From the IMG/VR virus record IMGVR_UViG_3300017917_001839, positions 58,295-122,294 of that record: DNA of 64,000 bases. The stretch is one strand, 5' to 3'. Below are positions 44,223 through 50,681 of this stretch, in pieces (position 1 is the first letter of the stretch; each line of letters starts with the position of its first letter). The notes under the pieces are model-generated. The model had not been told where the DNA came from, did no database searches, and was given only the letters and a program-made list of their open reading frames with translations. Source of the DNA: a virus. A program made the position numbers and the translations under genes.

Positions 44223-45107
44223 ATGACAATAACAACAGCTAAAAAGCAAAACTATCTCAATAACAAAGACATTCTAAAGGAAATCCATAAAAGCAAGATT
44301 ACCTTTTGTTATGTTGAGGATGATCGTTACGATATGTACGATCTTATTGTTGATAGTGTAAAAGACATCAATAAAAAAGCTCTAACACAAGCCAAGGAAA
44401 ATAAGGCTGCACGGATTCAGAGCGAGGGTTATGCGGAAGCAATGTTAGGACATGACTCTAAAGATTATCGTAACAAGCCCAAACAAAAAGATTTCGCAGT
44501 CGATCCGGATTCAATTGGCGACGACGAAGTTGTATTTCGTGTTATGACTTACGAGCATATTCCCGAAGAGGAAGGTCGTAAGAAGAATCCTAAAAACGAA
44601 GCTGAAGAAAAGAGTCGTGTAAACTTTCCCCCATTCAAGCACTATGCTTATCAAAATGGTGAGCTTAAGGAAGTTGTTCGCAGTCACTGGCGCGGTAGTT
44701 TAAGTAATGGCGAGTTTTGTGTTGATCACGGACGTATCACTAATACCTTAGGTACTATGTTCTTAAAGCTAGTTGAACGTTACAGCCATCGTGCTAACTG
44801 GCGTGGTTATACTTACATTGACGAAATGCGTGGTCAAGCATTGGTACAGCTAAGTCAAGTTGGACTACAGTTTAACGAAGCAAAGTCTGATAACCCATTT
44901 GCGTATTATACTGCCGCTGTTAACAATAGCTTTACACGAGTACTTAACTTAGAAAAGCGCAATCAAACCATTCGCGATGATATTTTGATTGAACAAGGGC
45001 ACATGCCTAGCTACAGTAGACAGCTAGCGCACGAAGCAGAAATCCGTCAACTCAGAGAAACTGCGGAAGCAGATAGACCTTCCCACGAGGAATACGACGA
45101 CCTATGA
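44223..45107 (+). CDS. gp55: Late-transcription sigma factor gp55
   Basis: The C-terminal half (YIDEMRGQALVQLSQVGLQF, then NPFAYYTAAVNNSFTRVLNL and IRDDILIEQGHMPSYSRQ) is the conserved sigma-2-like core of T4 gp55. That protein directs host RNA polymerase to late promoters with only a -10-type box. Several GATAAATA boxes upstream of structural genes in this window fit that function. The length of 294 exceeds T4 gp55 (185) because of a charged N-terminal extension of about 100 residues (RKKNPKNEAEEKSRVNF). The stop overlaps the gp47 start by four bases. Function is confident by motif and context. Confidence 0.9.
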   Translation: MTITTAKKQNYLNNKDILKEIHKSKITFCYVEDDRYDMYDLIVDSVKDINKKALTQAKENKAARIQSEGYAEAMLGHDSKDYRNKPKQKDFAVDPDSIGDDEVVFRVMTYEHIPEEEGRKKNPKNEAEEKSRVNFPPFKHYAYQNGELKEVVRSHWRGSLSNGEFCVDHGRITNTLGTMFLKLVERYSHRANWRGYTYIDEMRGQALVQLSQVGLQFNEAKSDNPFAYYTAAVNNSFTRVLNLEKRNQTIRDDILIEQGHMPSYSRQLAHEAEIRQLRETAEADRPSHEEYDDL

Positions 45108-46120
45108 GCCAGCTGTTTAAAACAGCGGCTTGCTTTACAGACATTCACTACGGTTTAAAGCAAAACAGCCGCGTCCATCTAGATGACTGTCATCGATTTG
45201 TTGATTGGTTTATTGCAGAAGCAAAAGCTCGCGGAGCAGAAACCTGTATCTTCTTAGGTGACTGGAGTCACCATCGTGCCAGCGTAAACGTTGCTACAAT
45301 GAACGCTAGTATTAAGGATCTTAAAAAGTTAAACGACAACTTTGAAAAGGTTTACTTTATCACCGGTAACCACGACTTGTACTACAAGGACAAGCGTGAA
45401 CTAAACAGCGTTGAGTATGCTCGCGATCTACCAAACTTTGTTATGGTTGATGAAAAGTTCGTGCAAGATGATGTTGCTATTCTCCCATGGCTGGTAGCAG
45501 ATGAGTGGAAGCAAGTACAAAAGATGCGAGTCAAGTATTTGTTTGGTCACTTAGAGCTGCCTTACTTCAAAATGAATGCTATGGTAGAGATGCCAGATCA
45601 CGGCGGTCTCAAAGCAGAGCATTTGAGCGGTCCAGAATATGTGTTCAGCGGACACTTCCACAAGCGTCAGTACAAGAATAACATTCACTATATTGGTAAT
45701 GCTTTCCCACATAATTATGCAGACGTAGACGACAACGAACGTGGTGCAATGTTCCTTACTTGGGGTGAAGAACCAGTATATGTTAACTGGCCAGACTGTC
45801 CTAAGTTTAAGGTCTTTAGTCTCAGCGAATTAATTGATAACCATGAGAATTTACTTGACGAATATACCTATGCTCGTGTAAAATTAAACATTAATATTAG
45901 CTATGAAGAAGCTAACTTTATACGAGAAAAATTTTCTGAGCTGTATAAAGTTCGCGAACTGCAATTGATGCCTGTTAAGGACGAAGAGCAGGAATTCGAA
46001 GGCGGCGAGATTAAGTTTGAAAGCGTAGATCAAATTGTTCTCAGTCAGCTGGATACAATTGAATCTAACACCGTTGATAAGCAAGTATTAATTGATATCT
46101 ATAATAAACTTGAGGTCTAA
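45104..46120 (+). CDS. gp47: Recombination nuclease subunit gp47 (SbcD/Mre11-like)
   Basis: The 338-residue protein has the metallophosphatase motifs in order. They are FTDIHYG (D-x-H), FLGDWSHHR (GD), FITGNHDLYY (GNHD), LFGHLELPY and FSGHFHKRQ (GHxH), which build the two-metal nuclease centre. With gp46 it forms the Mre11-Rad50-type complex that processes DNA ends for recombination-dependent replication and host DNA degradation. Translation is coupled on both sides (ATGA overlap with gp55, TAATG overlap with gp46). Confidence 0.95.
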   Translation: MSQLFKTAACFTDIHYGLKQNSRVHLDDCHRFVDWFIAEAKARGAETCIFLGDWSHHRASVNVATMNASIKDLKKLNDNFEKVYFITGNHDLYYKDKRELNSVEYARDLPNFVMVDEKFVQDDVAILPWLVADEWKQVQKMRVKYLFGHLELPYFKMNAMVEMPDHGGLKAEHLSGPEYVFSGHFHKRQYKNNIHYIGNAFPHNYADVDDNERGAMFLTWGEEPVYVNWPDCPKFKVFSLSELIDNHENLLDEYTYARVKLNINISYEEANFIREKFSELYKVRELQLMPVKDEEQEFEGGEIKFESVDQIVLSQLDTIESNTVDKQVLIDIYNKLEV

Positions 46121-47889
46121 TGCTAAAGATTAAAAATGTAAGTGCCAAGAACTTCATGAGTATTGGCGCTCAGACGCAGGCTGTTAATTTTGATAATTGC
46201 AACCTTACACTAGTGTTAGGGCATAACCTTGACCTAGGCGGGGATGGCAGTCGTAACGGCACAGGCAAGACAACAATTGTAAATGCACTCAGCTACGGAC
46301 TATACGGCGAAGCATTAACTAACATTAAGAAAGATAACCTAATCAACAAGACAAATGGCAAGACCATGATTGTCACAGTTGATTTTGAAGTTAATGGCAA
46401 GGCATATCGTATTGAAAGAGGCCGTAAACCAAACATCTTGCGCTTCTATGTTGATGGTGTTGAAACCAACGAAGACGATGATGCACAAGGCGACAGCAGA
46501 GAAACACAAAAAGAAATTGAACGCATTGTTGGCTTCCCGCATGAAATGTTTAAGCACATTGTTGCGCTAAACACTTATACCGAGCCTTTCCTCAGCATGA
46601 AGTCTAATGACCAACGTGCAATGATTGAGCAGTTGTTAGGTATCACCGAGCTAAGTCAAAAAGCAGATATTCTCAAAGAGCTGCTTAAGCAAACCAAGGA
46701 TGCTATTCGTGATGAAGAAATACGCATCAATGTAGTTAAGACCAGCAACGAGCGTATTGAAAAGAACATTGCCGAAATTGAAAGTCGCAGTAAGGCTTGG
46801 GAAAAGACCAAGTCAGATAAACTTGCTGACATGCAAAATGTTATCAGCGCACTCAGCGAGATTGACATTGAAAAAGAGATCGAAGGTCACAAGACTAATC
46901 AAGTTAACAAAGAACAGCGCGATGCAAAGACTGTTTTAGAAAACGAAAGAGATCGAACTGAAACGTCGCTGAACCGCAGTAACAAAAAGTGCGATGAGCT
47001 AAAGAGCAACATTAAGAATGCACTAGAAGGTGTATGTCCTGCGTGTAAGCAAAGCACAGCACATTTAGATACGCACGAAGAATATACCGCAGAGCTTAAC
47101 GTTAAACTTGGTGAAGAAACAAAGTATAACAGCGAAGTAGCAGAACGACTGAAAGAAGTTAAAGATGCTATTGCTGCACTAGGTATTGTTGCAGAAGATG
47201 TTACTACTTTCTACGATAGTATTGAAGGTGCGTTGGAACACAAACATAATCTAGAAACGCTAACTGCACAGTACAACGAAAAAACTGTTGAAGTTAATCC
47301 GTATACTGATCAAATTGAGAGTTTAAAAAGCACAGGGTTACAAGAGATTAGCTTTGAAACAATTAACGAGCTTACGTATCTTAAGGACCACCAAGAGTTC
47401 TTGCTCAAGCTACTAACAAGTAAAGATAGTTTTATTCGTAAAAAGATTATTGATCAAAACATTGCTTACCTAAACCATCGTCTTGCATACTATCTTGACA
47501 AGATTGGTTTACCGCATGACGTTAAATTTAACAGTGACCTCACAGTTGAGATTACTGAGTATGGTCGCGATCTAGACTTTGATAACTTGAGTCGCGGTGA
47601 ACGTAACAGACTTATTCTAAGTTTGTCATGGGCTTTCCGTGACATTTACGAAAGTTTGAACCAACCCATGAACTTGATGTGCATTGACGAACTTATTGAC
47701 AGTGGCATGGATAGTATGGGTGTTGAAAACAGTCTTGCTATCCTTAAGCGGATGAACAGAGAAAATGGTAAAAACATTTTCCTAATCAGTCACAAAGAAG
47801 AACTAGTTGGTCGTGTTAACAATGTACTAACAGTTATTAAGGAAGGTGGCTTTACCAGCTACAACACTGATACCGAATATGTAGAGTAA
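46120..47889 (+). CDS. gp46: Recombination nuclease subunit gp46 (SbcC/Rad50-like ATPase)
   Basis: The 589-residue SMC-type ATPase has Walker A SRNGTGKTTIVNAL near residue 45 and a Q-loop region EPFLSMKSNDQ. Long coiled coils are broken by the zinc hook GVCPACKQS near 307. The ABC signature LSRGERNRLIL and Walker B NLMCIDELIDSGMD follow, then the H-loop FLISHKEEL. T4 gp46 is 560 residues, so it is complete. It works with gp47 on DNA ends. The next gene starts one base after its stop, so the unit continues. Confidence 0.96.
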   Translation: MLKIKNVSAKNFMSIGAQTQAVNFDNCNLTLVLGHNLDLGGDGSRNGTGKTTIVNALSYGLYGEALTNIKKDNLINKTNGKTMIVTVDFEVNGKAYRIERGRKPNILRFYVDGVETNEDDDAQGDSRETQKEIERIVGFPHEMFKHIVALNTYTEPFLSMKSNDQRAMIEQLLGITELSQKADILKELLKQTKDAIRDEEIRINVVKTSNERIEKNIAEIESRSKAWEKTKSDKLADMQNVISALSEIDIEKEIEGHKTNQVNKEQRDAKTVLENERDRTETSLNRSNKKCDELKSNIKNALEGVCPACKQSTAHLDTHEEYTAELNVKLGEETKYNSEVAERLKEVKDAIAALGIVAEDVTTFYDSIEGALEHKHNLETLTAQYNEKTVEVNPYTDQIESLKSTGLQEISFETINELTYLKDHQEFLLKLLTSKDSFIRKKIIDQNIAYLNHRLAYYLDKIGLPHDVKFNSDLTVEITEYGRDLDFDNLSRGERNRLILSLSWAFRDIYESLNQPMNLMCIDELIDSGMDSMGVENSLAILKRMNRENGKNIFLISHKEELVGRVNNVLTVIKEGGFTSYNTDTEYVE

Positions 47890-47890
47890 A

Positions 47891-48439
47891 ATGATTTTAG
47901 TATTAACTACTCCACGTACCGGAAGTACAAGTTTCTGTGAACAGCTTGCTAGAACGCATTCATATGAAAATCTAGATGAGTATTTTGATGAGGAATCTAC
48001 GGTAGATGATCAACTTACTAAGCTAGAGTATATTAAGCAAAACAAAAATACAGTAATAAAGTGTTTTCCGTGGCATTTGAACCATTCATTGTTTTTAGAA
48101 AAGAATGTAATAACCTTAGCTGAAAAAATTTATATATTGATACGTAGTAATTTTGCTGATCAATGTAAAAGCTACTATCTTGCTAAGTCTACTGACATTT
48201 GGAGTGGTGCACCACAGCAACACCAAACTGTATATGTTGATGATGAACTTTTTAACTTTTGTGTCAAACGTCTTATTAGTGGGTACAACCAACTAGAGAA
48301 ATATTATAGGATTGTGGATTCAGAGCTAGTAGATTATAATGAGCTCTCATTTGAGATCGGAAGAAAATATATTAGACCTGTTACTTTTATCAACGAACCT
48401 AAATATGTTGACTTTGATGTAAAAGCATTGTTTACCTAA
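47891..48439 (+). CDS. Sulfotransferase-like protein
   Basis: The 182-residue protein starts ILVLTTPRTGSTSFCEQLAR. The PRTGSTSF loop is the 5'-phosphosulfate binding motif (P-R-x-G-S-T) of PAPS-dependent sulfotransferases. Further on, IYILIRSNFADQCKSYYLAK fits the 3'-phosphate binding segment, with Arg and a later Ser. It is short for the family (about 250 or more), so it may be minimal or an altered enzyme. It follows gp46 directly (ATG one base after the stop) in an otherwise DNA-metabolism unit. It could sulfate a glycan made by the glycosyltransferase-type genes elsewhere in the window, which is inference. Confidence 0.7.
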   Translation: MILVLTTPRTGSTSFCEQLARTHSYENLDEYFDEESTVDDQLTKLEYIKQNKNTVIKCFPWHLNHSLFLEKNVITLAEKIYILIRSNFADQCKSYYLAKSTDIWSGAPQQHQTVYVDDELFNFCVKRLISGYNQLEKYYRIVDSELVDYNELSFEIGRKYIRPVTFINEPKYVDFDVKALFT

Positions 48440-48480
48440 ATGTCCATGGTATATTTCCAAACTCCAAGTAAATATGAGTT

Positions 48481-48903
48481 ATGGAATGGACATATAAAGG
48501 TCAAACAGTAAACGAATTACCGGAAGGTACTGAAGCGTTTGTTTACTTGATTACTAACTTAACCAACAACAGAAAGTATGTGGGTAAAAAGTTAGCCAAG
48601 TTTAAAAAGACTCGCCCTCCACTAAAGGGCAAGAAAAACAAGCGTAGAAGTACAGTTGAAAGTGATTGGCGAGAGTACTGGGGCAGTAACGATCATCTTA
48701 AAGAAGATGTTGTACGTTTGGGCTCCGGTAACTTTACTAGGGAGATACTTTATTTCTGTCCTAGCAGAGGTGTAGCCAGTTATTTAGAAGCTAGAGAACA
48801 ATTTGATCGCAAAGTACTCGAAACGGACGAATATTACAACGGTATTATTAACGTTAGAGTAGGCGGTTCACAAATATTAAAAGAAGCACTCAAGGCATTA
48901 TAA
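48481..48903 (+). CDS. GIY-YIG-like endonuclease
   Basis: The 140-residue protein contains FVYLITNLTNNRKYVGKK, which corresponds to the GIY-YIG motif as VYL and KYVGKK. A basic segment RPPLKGKKNKRR follows, and ASYLEAREQFDRKVL gives the family's metal-binding glutamate. It resembles a conserved putative nuclease of T4-like marine phages rather than a mobile homing enzyme, although homing nucleases use the same fold. It is the last clear gene of the gp55 unit. The structured non-coding region begins immediately after its stop. Confidence 0.75.
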   Translation: MEWTYKGQTVNELPEGTEAFVYLITNLTNNRKYVGKKLAKFKKTRPPLKGKKNKRRSTVESDWREYWGSNDHLKEDVVRLGSGNFTREILYFCPSRGVASYLEAREQFDRKVLETDEYYNGIINVRVGGSQILKEALKAL

Positions 48904-49476
48904 CTACAATACAACATGGCATCCAGGCTTACACGGCTTACCAAAAAACTCTCCCAGGCATCAAATCCTTAAATTAACTAAGGCACAAACATAGGCACTG
49001 CACCGCCCCACCGAGGACTATATCGGTTTCCTTGAGGCTCCGTTTCGCTACGGCGTCAGATTCTGGAATGCAGTCGGCAAGATGCAAACAACGTTATGGC
49101 ATTGAAAGAATGTAGGCTCTGAGAAAAAGCAACCTACAAGCGGGTATAATCAAACTCCACTAGATTATACTGGCTTCCGAGCGAATACAAGTGACGGTAG
49201 TGTATGGGGAGAGAAGGCGCTCTGCTTCCTAATAAGCACCCGGGTTGGAGATGGTGAAGCTCATCGTGATGACGCTTTTCTTTTTGTTCATCCTGCAAAG
49301 GGTGAACTATGGCTCCACTTTCGTGATAACTTCTTAATAGTACTAAAATATCTTACAAGTGAATGAGTGAAGTGAAACGAAACGAATGAACGTAGTAAGA
49401 TAAGGCCTTAAAGGCCTAACAGTATGCACAATGAATAGCTGTGAGCATTTGTATTAGTGGTTCAAATCAACTAGCC
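48904..49476 (+). ncRNA. Candidate structured RNA region without a normal gene
   Basis: About 570 bases between the GIY-YIG-like gene and the gp26 unit have no frame with an ATG start longer than about 30 codons, and the base composition looks richer in G+C than its surroundings. Many stems can be read on the plus strand. GTATAATC/GATTATAC (49144-49151, 49163-49170) is extended by AAGC/GCTT. TGTAGG/CCTACA lies at 49111-49116 and 49133-49138, CCGT/ACGG at 49040-49053, and TGCTT/AAGCA at 49223-49238. TATCTTAC/GTAAGATA (49349-49356, 49395-49402) encloses a purine-rich GTGAA/GAATGA series. Near the 3' end GTGGTTCAAATCAACTAGCCA looks like a tRNA T-arm, but no matching 5' acceptor half is found. 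Strand and limits are uncertain. It could also be a decayed gene. Confidence 0.35.
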
Positions 49477-49483
49477 AAAAAAA

Positions 49484-49505
49484 AATCCCAGCCTAAACTG
49501 GGATT
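49484..49505 (-). terminator. Intrinsic terminator of the gp26 unit
   Basis: AATCCCAG (49484-49491) pairs with CTGGGATT (49498-49505). On the minus strand the stem is followed by nine T residues (49485-49477). It starts two bases after the TAA (49510-49508) of the -1 frame extension, which supports that extension being the end of the coding unit. Confidence 0.88.
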
Positions 49506-49507
49506 CT

Positions 49508-49747
49508 TTATAGATACTCCGAGGGTTGTTTGCCTGACTTAACTTGATTGTAGTTGTTTAATATTTTAACAGCTAACTCTCTTTCACTAAAACTCATGTT
49601 CCAGAGATCGTTCCATCTAAATGCACCCTCACTGTAGATTACTATTTCGGTAATCTGCTTTTGTAATTCCCCAGCTTCCTTTCTCAGCTTATTGATATAG
49701 TTTATAATATCTTGGGGTTCAGCTGATGCTAGGAAGCCGTGAAAAAA
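49508..49747 (-). CDS. -1 frameshift extension of gp26 (tail assembly protein, long form)
   Basis: Just before the gp26 stop the reading frame contains T TTT TTC (49747-49741), a perfect slippery heptamer where both Phe tRNAs can re-pair in the -1 frame. The -1 frame is then open for 77 codons to TAA at 49510-49508 and contains no ATG, GTG or TTG start before well-formed sequence begins. The added sequence is helical and charged (DIINYINKLRKEAGELQKQI, then EGAFRWNDLWNMSFSEREL). The long product would have about 357 residues (280 plus 77). Two-product tail assembly chaperones made by -1 frameshift are well known in lambda-like and many other tailed phages. Translation from a non-standard start is the alternative. 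Confidence 0.6.
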   Translation of the reverse strand, partial: FFHGFLASAEPQDIINYINKLRKEAGELQKQITEIVIYSEGAFRWNDLWNMSFSERELAVKILNNYNQVKSGKQPSEYL

Positions 49748-50580
49748 TTTACTGGGTCAAAGCCAACCTCCTGTTCGAATGCTCCGTGGTCTTCACATTC
49801 TAACTGGACTCGCTTGTTGACGCCGATCTTGTTGATGCCTGCGATCTTTTCTTCGATGGTCTTGCCAATAACGGTTTCGCAGTTCTCTAGGAACTCACGA
49901 ATCATTTTAGAGTCATCAACTACAAAAGTGTTACCTTCTTCGTCAACACCTTTGATATTAGCAACACTGTCAACAATAAGATCAAAGTTAAGTGCTGCAA
50001 TTCTCAAGAAACTATCGTTGAATGCCTTAAGCTGTTCCATCTCATCCTTAATGTCAGCTAGACCTTGTAAGCTACGTGTGCTCTTGAAATTAGCAATACC
50101 TGCCTTTACGGTACTTTCGTAGCTGAACGGCTTAAGTTCAATTACCAGACCGTTATGTGTTTCAAATGTATAAGTTGACTCTAGCACCTGCATGGTTTCA
50201 AGTGCTGCTTCAACACTAGCAATGCCCGAACACTCTTTGCCGCAGGTTGGGCAGTTACCTTTTACTTCAATGTCGTCGCCGTAGCTAGCACCTTGAATAG
50301 CAACCAGTAGCGCATCAATGTCGTTGCTGATTAGTCTACGTGGTTTCTTCACAGATGGAACACAACTGGAAATTAGTTGAGCAACAGCTTCACCATTCAG
50401 CAACGCATCCGGGTTCTTCATGATCAGCTCATCTTTTGCAGTCATGGGATAAACAGGCAACTCATTGCTGGATGGCATATCTACCACGTCTGGGTTATAG
50501 AAACGGCCACCACTGGGAATCTTGGTGTACAGCTTTGGCGCCCTAAAATACCCACTAAGTGGATTAGTTTGATTTGCCAT
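49729..50580 (-). CDS. gp26: Baseplate hub assembly protein gp26-like (T4_baseplate family)
   Basis: The 283-residue protein starts with NPLSGYFRAPKLYTKIPSGG and contains PVYPMTAKDELIMKNPDALL, typical of the T4 gp26 baseplate protein family. A zinc-ribbon-like GNCPTCGKECSG (near residue 105) and a later ECEDHGAFEQE may bind metal. T4 gp26 is 208 residues and helps assemble the baseplate hub without staying in the virion. ATG 50580 follows AGGAG. The gene is transcribed leftward from a late promoter at 50649-50642. It ends in a slippery run that probably gives a longer product. Confidence 0.82.
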   Translation of the reverse strand: MANQTNPLSGYFRAPKLYTKIPSGGRFYNPDVVDMPSSNELPVYPMTAKDELIMKNPDALLNGEAVAQLISSCVPSVKKPRRLISNDIDALLVAIQGASYGDDIEVKGNCPTCGKECSGIASVEAALETMQVLESTYTFETHNGLVIELKPFSYESTVKAGIANFKSTRSLQGLADIKDEMEQLKAFNDSFLRIAALNFDLIVDSVANIKGVDEEGNTFVVDDSKMIREFLENCETVIGKTIEEKIAGINKIGVNKRVQLECEDHGAFEQEVGFDPVNFFTAS

Positions 50581-50581
50581 A

Positions 50582-50612
50582 TTAAAACTCCTGTTAATTA
50601 ATAAGATAAATA
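50582..50612 (+). promoter_or_regulatory. Late promoter for the tape-measure gene with upstream palindrome
   Basis: TTAAAACTCCTGTTAA (50582-50597) is followed after seven bases by GATAAATA (50605-50612), read on the plus strand. The upstream element overlaps the ribosome binding site of the divergent gp26 gene. Transcription reaches ATG 50682 after a leader of about 65 bases. Confidence 0.72.
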
Positions 50613-50641
50613 TTGTATATTGGTATATCTATCAGTAATGG

Positions 50642-50669
50642 TATTTATCACCATAAAAACTGTGTTTAA
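50642..50669 (-). promoter_or_regulatory. Late promoter for gp26 with weaker upstream element
   Basis: GATAAATA (50649-50642, minus strand) has TAAAAACTGTGTTTAA (50654-50669) four bases upstream, a 12 of 16 match to the element at the other late promoters. It crosses the plus-strand promoter at 50605, so the two transcripts overlap by about 30 bases. Confidence 0.62.
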
Positions 50670-50681
50670 TGGATTTTTTGA

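Noticed and set aside
49013-49027. Minus-strand GATATAGTCC resembling the group I intron S element, with a CTCAGAGCCTACA-like R element
   Set aside because: The R-like sequence does not pair correctly with it, and the site lies inside a simple plus-strand hairpin. No intron core or split gene is visible.
49082-49105. Short ATG frame (MQTTLWH) in the non-coding gap
   Set aside because: It has seven codons, no ribosome site, and is noted only as part of the broken frame.
49248-49335. 28-codon hydrophobic frame starting ATGGTGAAGC in the gap
   Set aside because: It has no ribosome binding site and overlaps strong hairpins. A tiny membrane peptide cannot be excluded but is unsupported.
49430-49482. 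tRNA or tmRNA 3' end suggested by GGTTCAAATC and GCCA
   Set aside because: No 5' acceptor strand, D-arm or anticodon arm can be found at a tRNA distance, the T-stem has a mismatch, and no tmRNA tag frame ends in a typical Ala-Ala tag.
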